From Anopheles merus (Eukaryota > Arthropoda > Insecta > Diptera > Culicidae), in assembly GCF_017562075.2 (NCBI RefSeq), contig NC_054083.1:17864542-17928541 (forward strand): a stretch of DNA of 64,000 bases, written 5' to 3'. Position numbers and translations under genes: made by a program. Under the pieces are notes generated by a model that saw only the letters and a program-made list of their open reading frames with translations, did not search any database and was not told the origin of the DNA. Shown piece after piece: positions 34,801 to 62,100 of the stretch. Numbering within the stretch: position 1 is the first letter of the stretch; the number at the start of each line of letters is the position of its first letter.

Positions 34801-37800
34801 CGGGATGGGGCGGGAAGCGTTGACCACGTAATTCGCTTTCAGGATCGTCCCCGGCTAATGCCACATGTCCTCGTACGGGGCACGATCGAGGACACTTTTT
34901 TGTGAGCCTGTTATGTCTGGAGGGAGAAATGGCTTTATGGTTTTTGCTGAAAAACTGCGTTAGTTACAGCGATGGTTGAATAACTTGCTATCATTGACAC
35001 TTTCTTTACGTTTAATGATAAATGTGTCGTGATTGTTTTTTCTTTCCTGTTACTCGTAATAGGGTTGTTAAATTTACCTTGGATTTCAGTCTCTTCTGAA
35101 CTTCTGTCTATGGTGCTGGAGCCTTTTAAAGGTTACGTGAACATTTAAATGATACATAACAATCTTAGTACTGTCCTAGTGTGGTGTGTGCTGGCGCATT
35201 GAAGTGTACCCAAGTAATGTCTTTTTTTAATGCACTTTTTGTTTACCATTGTAAAAAATTATATTGAAATCCCAAAATTCTATTTTGTTTTAGATACCCT
35301 TAATCTATACTTACACTCCATCTAGTTTTGATTTTATGTGACAATCTGTATTTTATTTTTCGTGGCTCCATATCCGGGATTGCTTTTGTTGCTTTTGAAA
35401 GACTTTCTGAAAGTAAAATAGGTGTTCATGCAATCATTTGACCATTTCTTAGTAAACCTATTTACAGGCAATAAAAATAATGAACAATAAAACGTTCAAA
35501 GTAGTAAGTTAGAAAGGAGTTTGAAATGAATGTTTTTATCATTCCACATCGTGTTGACAAGTTGACTTTAACCACAACTTGTTCGATTATCGTAAATCGG
35601 ACATAATGCACGATTTCGGACAATTCATTCTTTTTGACTAGTGATGTGCTCTTTGAATCGTACCCACGACAACGATCCGACTCCGGATATTGCTAGTCTG
35701 ATTCCAACTCGGGAAAAATCTGGACCTCTAGTTCCGTCTGGAGTCTTCCGGAGTCTTCCGGAGTCGTTCGGAGTCGCCCGATATCACCCGGAGTCGTTCA
35801 GAGTCGGAGTAGTCTAGAGTCTTCCGAAGTCGTTTAGTGTCGTTTGGAGTCGGAGTCGTCCAGAGTCGATCGGAGTCGACCGGAATCGGTCGGAATCAAA
35901 AGAAGCCGTCCTGTGCAATGTGCTTGTAATCAGGCATTTCATTTCGTTGTTGTTTTTTTGTCTTTTATTTTGTGCGTGAACTTCGTATACAAGCCATTCC
36001 GGGCTGATTCCAAACGATTCCTTACGACTCTGACTCCGAACGACTCCAGAACTTTTCTCACGAAAACTAAATTATGACATTCAATGTCGCGTTTTTGTCT
36101 ATGCATTCATAGGTTTTTAATTTTATCATATCATAAATTTTGAAAACTTCAACGATGCTCTCATAGATAACCTATCGAATGCATGAAAGATAAGTCTAAT
36201 TTGAGAACTTGCGACGATATTTGCAATAAACTGCGAACAAGTTGAGTGTGCCATTTCAATTTATTGATCAACTATATATTCAAACTGATTCAACGAAATT
36301 TGGTTGTTAATTGTGACTTGCGTATTTATAGACACGTCGCTATACTTTAAAGGTTACTAAAGGATACGTGAAAACGATATTATTGCTATTTTTTTAATTA
36401 ATAGTATATTTTTGGATAATATGTATATGTATATGTATAGTATAATATGGATTTTTTTTAAATTAAGCTTTTTAAATAAGTTTAAAAAAGTTGAATTATT
36501 CAAGAAATAAGGCAATTAGCTTAAATGCTATATGAAATGCATAGTTTAAGAAAGAGAGGACTCTTTCTATGAACTGACAGACGAATTCAAAAATGTGTCT
36601 TAAAATTGACAGTAGCATATAGGATGAACTTAAAAGTACGAAATGTGTAAAAAAAACGTCAAAAGCATTGTACCGTCGATGAAAATCGAATTTATTCAGC
36701 TAGAAACTGCCTAGCCATATTGTTTCTGCGTACAAACTGAAAGCTCGCATATAAATTCAACAATTTTATCGAACATGCTCGAAACCCATCAGTGTCTTTG
36801 TTTATCGTTCCTTCCCTATTCCCTCAATACCTCTCTATCTTTCTCTTTCTTTCGTTCAGGTGCCGAACCGTCGGGTGCGGGTCTACCATCGCTGTGCGGC
36901 GAGAGTGGCGAGACGAGTGAACAGCAGTACGTCAGTGATAAGGGTGCCGCGTCCAGCCTGCTGCTAGCCCTGCGCCCCGAGCATGGCAAGGCGTCGTCAT
37001 CGTCGGCCACTTCCTGCAAGCGCCAGTTCCGGGCCCCCGATGCGTACAACTTCTTCGTGCGCATGCAGCGCGTACCGGTGCAGGGGCCCCGCAGCACGGC
37101 CAGCAGAAAGTACAACGGCAACAAGTCCAGCAACAGCACGCATAGCTGCCCGCTCACCATCGTACGTATGTGTGCGGCGCGTGACGACACGCCCGCTCGT
37201 CTTTGCAGCGGAACCTGTTCTTGGCATGGCCGTTTGGTTGAAAGGTTCACAAGTCTAGGTGTGTGGGTGTGTTGCGTTGTTGCATGTACATTCTTTTCGA
37301 GTGCGTTTGTTCTATCGCATTGCGATGAGCAGCAGCAGCACATACGCACCGCTCGAAACGACCCGCCCAACCACGACCGCACGAGCACATGTCAGTTTGT
37401 GGCTCCCTGCTCATCCAGCCTAGCCAAGGGCAACGATGCGCAACAAATAGCTCGCACACTAGCTCACCCGCACGCCCGTGCGCGGTCATGGCTGCGGGAG
37501 TGGTGCTAATTAGTTCGAGCGAAAAATGGTTCAAAACCTCTCTCCCAATTGATCTAACTGAACTTGCCTACTATACTGTTTCCCCATGTGTTGCTTCCCT
37601 GTTCGTTTTTTTTTTTCACAGTCGCAATCGGCCAACGGTGAGGTGTTGCCCTCGTGGCGCCTGGATCCCTGCCTGCTGGAGACGGCTGCCACGCAGGAGG
37701 AACCGATGCGGCTGCTGCAGGGCAAGCTGAACATAGTCTGGAACCACGACGGCAATGCGCCCAACTATCGCCTCCAGATCACGGTCGTCGGACAGGGTGC

Positions 37801-39509
37801 GGTTTGCCTCGAGCGGGACAAGCACTCCTGTCTGGAGTACGTCGGCATGCCGCTGCTGTGCATTGCCCGGGAGCTGGTGTGTGACGGGCTGCCCAACTGT
37901 CCACCGATCGGTAGCGAGGTCAGCGACGAGAACGAGGCGATGTGTGTCAAACACCGACAGCAGGAATATTCGGTAAGTTTTGGATTGCTCTTAGCTATAC
38001 TGCCATTGGGCAGATTCAAATTCTTCGCTTATTGTAGCATTTTTCACAATGATCTCTATGGAGTAATGTACCTACACCCTTCGCATGGTCAGGGATAATC
38101 CATTAATCAATGAGCCGCAGTCTGTCTCGCGACGATCACTTTATAGCAGGCATAATTCAACTTTTTAATTCCCTCTAGCGCGGGACCCTTCCGTTTCGCT
38201 GACGCCTGTGTTAAATCATGACAAAAAACCACAGCCGGAAGTGGTACAAATCCGTTTCTTTTTTTCCTCCTGTTTTGATTTTCTGTTGCACTCCAGATAA
38301 AAGTGTGTCATGCATTGTTAGTTCCTTTTCATTTGTCCCAATTTTTACAGCGTTGGTTTCTTTTATTATTTTTGGAAGATATGGTCACAGACGTTGCCGC
38401 TCGTCTCTGTGTTTTTTTGCTTGATGTTTCCTTTTTATCGCTTTTTAAGACAGACATGAATTTTCTTTTCACCCAGCACACACAAGTGCATCGTAGAAAA
38501 TATGTCACTCAGGAAATTTAAATGGTGCTCACATTCCTCACCCACAGCACGGGCAACATCTTACTTTCGAAACTGTAAAAGTAGAGCGCACATGTTTGAG
38601 CCGACACTGTCGTTCTTATATATATATCTCTCTCTCTTTTGCAGGAAAATCCTGTCCAATCCGTGTTTCGCCAGTACATCCAAAACACGATCAAGTCATT
38701 CTTCGGCGGCGAACCAAAAGAGCTACCATCGAAAGGAGCAGCCTTCGGCGAGGTGGACATTGCGCTCGAGCAAAAGTTCGGTGCCACGTACCCGCCGGCA
38801 GGGCCAGTTTCCCCGGTGCCGCCGGTGACCGAGCCGGCGGTGGTGCCGCCCAAAAAGCACCACAGCCGCATGACCGGCCTGTCGAAATATGGCCCGTGGG
38901 GTTATCTGTTTCTCGGCATGCTCATATGCGGTGGCGCGCTACTAATTTGCGGTCTCTGGGGTAAGCTGCTGCTGTTGCTGCGGTTTTGCGGAGTGCATTT
39001 TTCTTCGTGTTTACATTTTTTGTTAATGCTTTCAATCCTTTCGCACAGAATGCTGCTGCCGATCTCACAAGCCCGAGCACAGCCCGGACGATTCGCTTCC
39101 CGATCAGGTTCCCTCGTTTCTGCAAACCTCGTCCCCGGCGGACGGCGGTACGCCCGGACGCCATGGAATGACCGGCGGTGATGGTGGTACCTCACCCGCC
39201 AGCCACAATATACCTCAGTACGGCGAGCTGGACCCACCGCCCGCCTACTCGGTGCTATTTCCCACCCAGAAACCGTCCGACGGTAGCGACGGTCTGCCGG
39301 TGGTGACGATTACCACCGAGCCAGCCGCACAAACCAATAGTCCTAGCATAAGCAACGGTAGCAATAGCAATAGCCACATTACTAGCATTGCGGAACAGTC
39401 GCCAATGGCAGAAAGAGGCGGAGGAGGAGGAGGGGAGACGTTGGTGGTTGCCCCCGATACTCCCCCGACGCTCCCCGTTTCGCCGACTGCCCCTTCCTTA
39501 GTCGTTTAG
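31838..39509 (+). CDS. LDLa membrane protein with PPAY tail (third of trio)
   Basis: Five coding exons: 31838-31940, 36860-37161, 37622-37972, 38645-38960 and 39049-39509, all in phase, predict 510 aa. Residues 1-29 are a signal peptide on its own exon (phase-1 exit, as in both neighbours), followed by a 4.9-kb intron. The ectodomain has a CUB-like stretch, roughly residues 44-200, with a Ser/Asn-rich insert and an N-glycosylation sequon (NST). A clearer LDLa module spans C205-C243 with the canonical CDGLPNC and SDENE signature. A linker and the membrane helix (about 334-357) follow, then a CCC juxtamembrane cluster that may be palmitoylated. The tail carries PPAY at 421-424 followed by SVLFP, nearly the DALFP context of the first gene, and ends with Gly- and Ser-rich sequence. 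The CUB-like call is weaker than the LDLa call. Function unknown. Confidence 0.85.
31941..36859 (+). other. 4.9-kb first intron of the third PPxY gene
   Basis: Separates the signal-peptide exon from the ectodomain. Contains moderately GC-rich, non-repetitive stretches (about 32100-34900) that could hold enhancers, then an AT-rich part with the foldback element at 35640-36075. No exon or nested gene is supported on either strand. Confidence 0.5.
35640..36075. repeat. GAGTC foldback minisatellite element, copy 2
   Basis: Left boundary GTGATGTGCTCTTTGAA, left arm of GGAGTCGTTCGGAGTCG-type units (35730-35900), unique core (about 35908-36003) closely matching 7447-7545, then a short right arm of inverted units (GATTCCAAACGATTCC). 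Located inside the first intron of the third PPxY gene, 28 kb from copy 1 and in the same orientation. Confidence 0.8.
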
Positions 39510-40455
39510 TAGTAGTTAAGCATAACCAATGAATAGTCAAGAAGGGCATGGTAAATTGTGTAAAGAGCTACGGCAGCGAGATATTAAGTAAGAGCGTGCT
39601 GTTGTGTTAGTGAGGACATTTGGAGAGATTTCGAGACCGAAGGAGAGAAAGATTAACTTAATCCGGCAGTATTTTGCGTGGCATGCGTCGTCTGTGTATG
39701 TAAGCTTGCGAGGATAGGTTTTCTTTCTCCTTTTTTTTTATTCGTTTTGCCTCATTAAGCTACAGACAGGAAGAACAAAAAAAAAACTCACGCACAAACA
39801 CAGAATCATATTTAGACAGTAAGCAGAATGTTGTCCGATGAAAGGCTGAACCAACTTCTTCCTGAACTAATTTTTTACTACCAAAAACGTAACAATGAAA
39901 GACAAGCAGGAAAACGTGGTTGACTAAATGTGTGTACGTGTGTGCATGGTTGTATTGCTGCCGCAGGTACAGTAGTGCGCGCCAGACAGCAAACGAGCAA
40001 CACATTGTGGATGGGGCGTGGGCGTTCGTTGTGCTGTGAATTGCGGTTGAGAATGGAATTGGGACCAAAACGACGAAACATGTTAGTGAAACCAAATCGA
40101 TATATTTATACATTAATCACAACAACAACAACAACAAAAAAACAAACAAAAACCAACGACGATCAAGCATTTCACCATGACACACGACGACGTTTTGGGT
40201 GAGAAGTTATTGCGCCCTCGTGTCCCCCGTCCTTGTTTGCTCAAACGGTGTTTGGTGTGGCGTTAGGGACGTGCAGAGCAAGCAGGCGATCGTATGGCCG
40301 ATCGTACCCCAATACAACCTGCCGAAGGAATGCGCGCAACACACGGCACCAAAGCACATCCTTTGTTGGTTTAGTCCTTCCGGATTAAATGAATAGGGCA
40401 GCTCCAAACTAGTAGACTAAGCAGCAAACTTTCAACCACACATTCACAACCACAC

Positions 40456-40502
40456 AGAGAGAGAGAGAGAGAGAGCGAGAAATAAAGAAAGAGAGAGAGA
40501 GA
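40456..40502. repeat. (GA)n tract
   Basis: Imperfect GAGAGA tract in the 3' UTR of the third PPxY gene. Confidence 0.85.
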
Positions 40503-40705
40503 ATAGGGTAAGAGTAAATTCCCGGATATTTTTGATAAGACGGAAGCGAATTCTCAATTAACGATTAAGGAAACATACGCATTTAAAGTGGAACGGACAG
40601 CCGCAAACTGCAAAGGTGTGTGCGTGTGTGTGTGGTACATGTACTGTTACAAAATGCTACTAACAACAATACGTAATGTGATATTAATTTATTGATTGAA
40701 AACGG

Positions 40706-40711
40706 AATAAA
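40706..40711 (+). terminator. Poly(A) signal of the third PPxY gene
   Basis: AATAAA about 1.2 kb after the stop codon, with T-rich sequence downstream. Confidence 0.5.
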
Positions 40712-40823
40712 ATCGAACGAATTCTTTCATATGAAAACATTTCAAACGCGATGTTAAAGAAATTTTCACAAAGAAAGGGACGATTGTTATAAAACTTTCT
40801 TGTTTAATAATCAGTGAACAATT

Positions 40824-40833
40824 TTTATTTATT
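40824..40833 (-). terminator. Candidate poly(A) signals of the RGK gene
   Basis: Two overlapping AATAAA signals on the minus strand. They face the plus-strand signal 113 bp away, as expected for convergent transcripts. Confidence 0.4.
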
Positions 40834-43800
40834 TCAAGAAAAAAATATATTAAAACAATACGTAAGTTTAGCTTGTATATTAGGTAGATGCTATAGGTAT
40901 TTGAATGTGCATGCTTGTTTTGCTTGCCTGTTTGCCGTTTTTTTATATGTTTTTCCATATTTTTCTTCCATATTTATGCCACCCTGTACAGTGGCCCTGC
41001 GCATACCTTATGGGTTGTTGCAACTTATCCCTTTTCCCAAAACTTTTATAGAATATTGGGACGTTCTTGCTTATTTGTAGAAAAGTATAGCTAAAGGTAA
41101 AGTGTTGCACTAAGTGATAGAAAAGTTAAACTAAGTATATGCTAACAAGTTTCCACACCCTCCCCAAATGGCAGGCTCTGGATACGTGTTTTGTGGACGA
41201 TCTGATCGGTTTCTTTAATTTTTGTTTTTTTTTGTTTGTTTGTTGTTTCTGTTTTGCCTTCCTCCAACTCATTTGGGCACAAATTGTAAGGGAAACGAGT
41301 TCTACAGTAGAAGAAAATGGAAGCAATAGCACAGAGGAGAGGGATCCATTTTTGTTGTTCATTTTCCTTACACTGCATACGTTCTTTACACGCTCTAACA
41401 TTATTATTATTATCTTTGGGCCCACAGTTAACAAGTTATCAACTTTTTTTTTTAATTCTTTTTTATGTTTGATATACACAATGCGAACGGTTTTCTTTTT
41501 CACTTCATCTTCGCTTGTTTGATATATAGTGTTTTTAAATTGTTTGATTTTCTTCTCTCTTTTTTATTTCGTTTTTCCCTACTTTCGGTGATTATTATTG
41601 TAATGCTTTCGAATGCGCACCAATTGGCTTATTGATGTGAATTGGTGTGTTTTTGTGTGCATTTTATTTTGATTTCGGTTTTGTTGTCGCATTACGTTGC
41701 GCATTATTTCGTACATAAATTTGTGTTGTAGTCACTATAAGGATGACCTCCCGGTATATATGAACATGATCCAATAACAACCATAGGCTGTGAATAACTG
41801 TGGGTGTATGAGTGTGCATTAAACTTGTATATGACGGATGTGTGTTTGTGTTTGCAAGTGCTAGGTGTGTTAAACGATATCATCTGCCCAAGCTGTGGTG
41901 CACCGCTTGGTTATTATTAGTTTGGCAACATTTCAAGGCGGTTTAAGAAAAATACGATAGCAAAAACGATGGTAGACCATCTTCACTATAAATCGAAAAA
42001 TGGAAAAATGAACTCAGTGGTTCCAGTGTGGGAAGGCGTACAGGTTCGTGCAGGTCCGTGGGTGTGCAGGTCGTGAGTGCGTGAAGATAATGGGCGATGG
42101 CGAAACACTGATTTTCGATTCCTATTTTCGAGCTACACCATCGTAGATGGTTGTGAGAGTTTGTTTTAACCTTTATCCAACATGTTTGTGCCATAATGTA
42201 CGGTTAAGGAACAGGAAGATTCATCCACATCGTTACTTATCGCTAAGGAAGGAAACACGCGACAAGGGATTACAAGTACGGCATGGCCAGAATGCGCATT
42301 GAAACACTCAAACATTCCAAAACAGAACCGCGTCACATATTATTGTCGAGTTTGTATTTTTAACAAGGTTAGTTAATCATGTTCGATGGAAACAATGTAC
42401 AGTGCGGTGGACGACGACACAAGATATCGAAACAACATATTACATTTAATGTTTAGGTGCAAAAGTTAAATTATTTCAACGTGCCGCGAAGAGTGTATCT
42501 TCGGAAATATAGCGCAACAAGCATCGTTTTTGCCCCTTGTACCGCTTACCATGGGTTAACTTTAATGCTTTATCCATGTTTTGTTATTCGCTTTAACTTT
42601 TCTTATGCTTTTTATATGTAGTTATTCATTTTCTACGCGCAAGAGTTGATAATTTAACTACCATCCACACTCACACAAAAAACACTGACCCAACGAATAC
42701 AGTTAACGAATAATATTAACACTTTGTGTTTTGTTTCCACACAACACTATCACACCCCACCACCCACCACCACCACAGCCGAGGCGAGGCCAACAGCCGT
42801 TAATTTGAAACACTTTGCTCTCTTTTTTACTCTTATTACACTAAATGGATGCAGTATTTGCGGTTTGTTCTTTTCCCTAAACAGTGGGAACAACGATGCT
42901 GATGAGCCTCATGCTTTCGGTTGAGATGATGTTGCGAAGTACGGATACAAATGGTGTTTCGCTTCTTTCTTTTTTTTTACTGACTATATAAACTGCCGTT
43001 TTTGGTGTCGCGCAGTGGTTGTAACACGTGTCAGCTGTTTGTTAGAATATTTGTTTAAGACGCTTAGCTTAGTTTAAAGTTTGCTTCTATATTGCTGCCA
43101 TTTTCACGTATTGTTATTGTTGCTGGTTGAGCGCACTCTGCTGGTTGGCGCGTGTTCTATCCTCGTGTTTATAACTTCTTATTTATTTACTCCTTTTTAT
43201 AACTTCTTTCTATATTATTTTGTTCTTTCTTTCTCTACTTCGTGCTTTCGGGTTTCAGTATGTTATGGATTGTTGAATTACGTTAAAGTTGCTTTATTTT
43301 TTCTTGCACCTCGTCATTACAAATCATTCTGCTACAACAATGGGCTTATTATGCTTACCACTTTCATCACGTAGAAAAGATTTATGTATAGATATATTAT
43401 GTGTATATGTGTGTGTATATGTTTTTTCTGCAATCCGCTCAACGCTCAACTACGTATAGGAGACGTTTCAAACCTTACGGAGTTTATTTGTGACCAAGTA
43501 AGGAGTTGTTAGGAGTGATTCTTCTACAAATGAACTAGAAAGGATTTGCTAAGGACTGCAGCATCATGGCACATGGTATGAAGTTTGCTTAAAGGTTAAT
43601 TTGATTTACCCTTTCCGTTTTGCCCTCTGTCGGTTGTTTCGCTGACCTTATAGAACCAACAGCTATCATTCTGCTATTTAAACTATATATTTCTCCCCTT
43701 TTTCCATTGGTTTTGAGTCGAGTGTCCGGTTGCTATCGATTGCCGAACACACACACACACATAACCTCACACATATTGTGCCCTTAGCACCCTGTACGCT

Positions 43801-44275
43801 TCTAATGCATTCAATATGTTCTCCACGAATCGTCCCGTAGACATGGGAAACCGTCTTATACATTGCTTTCTACTGATCGCATTTCATTATACATATCTAA
43901 GCAGTTTCAGATACGCTGACAAAGGCACTTTTAGCATATAGATGTGTAAACGATATCAATGTTGCGGTTTGATGTTGTATTTGTTGCTGTTTAGTTGTTT
44001 GCATTTGGTTGCTTTTTTACTCTGCTCTCTGTCTTATCCTTTTCTATTTTCCAGTTACGGTTTTATATATTTCTTTCATGCTGTAGGCTTTCCGCTGATT
44101 CCATCGAATCAACCCTAAAGTCATCGTTTGCATCGCATTTTCAATTTCACTTACTTGCTTTTCTAATGAACGGCGCTTGAATACGCAAACAAGATAAGAA
44201 TCAACCTGATCCACACGTAAAATGTTATTGTTGTGTGGTGTATGTCCCCCGGTTAACATTACACGCCGGCTGGGC

Positions 44276-59124
<14,849 letters not shown>

Positions 59125-62100
59125 CGGTGTGGCGTTCGCTGTGTCTCACACGCACCGGTGTTCACGCGTTCGCTAAGCTTTCGAATGTTCGAGGGCCGCT
59201 GACGCCCGTTGAGCTGCCGATGGATCGAACAAGCACCAAAAGAATGTGTCCTTTCTCTGGGCGGTTGACTGGCACGATCAAGCGCTATTCCTTATCGTGC
59301 TACTACGCTACTACTTGTCTACGCTATTGGTGTATGAATTCCAAATTGCTTTCCGTACTTATTGCTTGTCTCTTTCCAACTGTGGTAGGTCCGGCTCATC
59401 CGTGCCTGATGCGATTGCTCACCTTGGTCGCTATATTTCGTGCATTGTTGTTTTCACGTCAGCGCTGCGGAAGAAAGAATCAGACAGAGATAAGAAGAAA
59501 AAAAAGATTATAGCCACGTCTTGCAAAGGGTTTCTTGCGGGCACTGTGTCGCGTAGCCCCCGCCGTTCCCTGTTTTGGATCCCTTTTTGTGCATTGTTTG
59601 TGCATTAACTCAAGTGCAGACACGGATGCATTCATTATTCCGTTACCTCTATTTACACTTGCAGACGCTACTACAACCCTTCCGTGTGCGGTGTGGGGAC
59701 CATATTTTAGTAGATTGCTTGGAAAATGTACATGCGCCGCATCAACAACAGAAGTCCGAACAGTGGCCGGTCAAGCGGAGGGGTGGCACGTGTCACCTCC
59801 AATGGTTGCGAGGGCGTAAAGTGTCCGTCGGAGCAGGAAAGCCCATTGCTTGTCAACCATTGCATCATATCGTACGCCGTCAGACACCCTCTCGCTGCCC
59901 TTCCCGGAACATTCCCGGAAGCCATTTACACGGTCGACTCCACGGCCAGTCGAAGGATCAAATCTGGCTGGCCGTGGGGCTGCCGAAGGCTCATGAATAA
60001 ACATCGAGCCATTCTGTACAACGATTGGGGGCCGCTGTACATCGAGTGCGCGTACCCATACATCCGTATAGACACGGACATGCCGCTTTGATGCCTGCCC
60101 GAGTGGTTCGTCCCCGTTTTACTTGGTGTTGTTACGTGGCATTTGATGTTACGGTTTCTTGCGGCGACTTGTGTTCCCTTCCCGTGCTGGAAACTTCCAT
60201 AAATTCAATTAGTTAAAAGTTGCACCAAACCCGGTCCAGTAACTTTTACACTTCATATTACTGTCTTTCCCCATGCTCTGGCTCCCATACTACCTGCGAG
60301 GTTTGTACAACCCCTTTTTCGTGGTGATATTGATAAAGCAATGGAGCAACTATTTTCCGCACTTCCTTGACTTCCACGCCAAAGTCCTATCTTGTTTCAC
60401 TTCTCCGAACGTTCCATCCCTTCTTGACCAACCGCTCCCTACATGTAGGCTTACAACCGGCGCGTTTGGCGCTCTTTGTGTAAGTTTTCACATATGAAAA
60501 GCTTGCAGACTGATTTACTTGCGCTACACTTGTGTGTCCCACCGACCAGGTCCAACAAGAAGCCCCGGAAGAAATTCTTGTTTGGTATATCTTATGCTCT
60601 GGTACGGTGCGATCGGTTTAGTATGTGCGCCCATCACCCCGACGAATTCAATATTTTAACGTCGGAAACTGAAAACTAGAGCATCCCAAGGAGCGCGAAA
60701 CCCGGCCATGTCGACAACCGGGTTTTCGGTTTCGGAACATGTGGGCTAATGTTTTTGCACACACACACACACGACTAACGGTGGATGTATGAAGGGAGGG
60801 TGGAACAACCGACTCAACCGACCGCCATTTCCAGCAGTGCGTCGAGCTTGGCCCGTCGTCGATGGAAGGCACTTTGAAGTTGAGAATGAATTCAATTAAT
60901 TGTTGCTCTTCCAGGGAATTGTTTTACTATGCATATTCACACACACGTACACACACACACACACACACACGAGGCATGTCAATGGGCGGCTGGTGCTGGA
61001 TTTAATTTACCTCCAGTTGGACGAAATGAAAACATGCGCTCCAACCGGTCGGTGCTGTTGGGTGAACGGCGCGTCGTGCCGGTAAAACGGGGCCGCAGAG
61101 CAGGGAAGATTTCAACCGAGCTGCACGTAAAATATTACTCCTGGCAAACGATTAAACACCTCTTTTGTGGTTTTGGGGTTTGTGGATTCCGACGTTTTAC
61201 CGTGATGGCGTGATGCTGCACAGGCCGGGAGGAGGATTGGGGCGTTCATTTATCTTCCCGGCTCAGTCAGCATAATTTGAAGCGTGTCTTTCTACCACGT
61301 CAAACTATTGAAGAATGTAGTTAGACGAGTTTTCATTTTGCTATGCAACGCATGGAACCTTATGAGTTTGGGTGGTTAGAAGGGAGAAACGTTTTTGTTG
61401 CATTGTTTTGTATTTCAAATTATATCAAATATTGCATTGCGAAACACTGCTGTACGAAGTAAACGGATATCAGCATCCAGAAATTTTAATATGACATTGC
61501 AACACGAGTTAAAAAGCCCTTCTCGCTTATTTTCATACCGAAAGCAGTAAATATTCCTGGTTTTCGACTTTTCAATATGCGATGCATAATGAGTTCAGTG
61601 AAATCCACTAACCCGTTCAAAAGCACTTGGCAAACCTTAGGCCCCTTATGATTGTTGAAGAAAGAAAGAAAAGTTAGTTTTAGAAAGGAGTTAAAGCAAT
61701 AAAATGAAGTTATCTTCCTTTTTATGCATATATTCTCATAAAATCATTGAATGAAATTATCAAAGATCATTCAGGATTTTTCGATAATAATATTCGACAT
61801 TGGAATATTATTTCTTGGCTTTGAATGGCTTTGGACGTATTGATTTGCAGGTAATCCTTAATCTGCCACATGCTGCCACAAAAGCCACATGCTCAAATAT
61901 AATCTAAGTTGAACTAGATCGATCGGACGAGGCAATTGTCAAAAGTGAGAAAAAGAGATACCCTCCTTTCTTCTTCGCTAAAATTCGGGAGCTTTGCAAA
62001 ATGTAACAAAGTAAGAGCAAAAGTCGTACCTTTTCTTTATTTCCCATACACTCTATTTAACTCTATCAATATGTGTCATGATTGTCATGGCTGTAAAGCC

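Larger units (their letters stand above)
39510..44275. other. Convergent 3' UTRs of PPxY gene and RGK gene
   Basis: Non-coding interval between two converging stop codons. A plus-strand poly(A) signal lies at 40706 and minus-strand signals at 40824-40833, suggesting the plus gene ends there with a UTR of about 1.2 kb. If the 40824-40833 signals belong to the RGK gene, its UTR is about 3.4 kb. The 41-44 kb stretch is AT-rich with T-runs and small TG repeats, in keeping with a long UTR. No coding gene is supported. Confidence 0.5.

Noticed and set aside
59726..60091. 121-codon plus-strand frame upstream of RGK
   Set aside because: GC-rich flank, overlapping open frames on both strands, no known domain.
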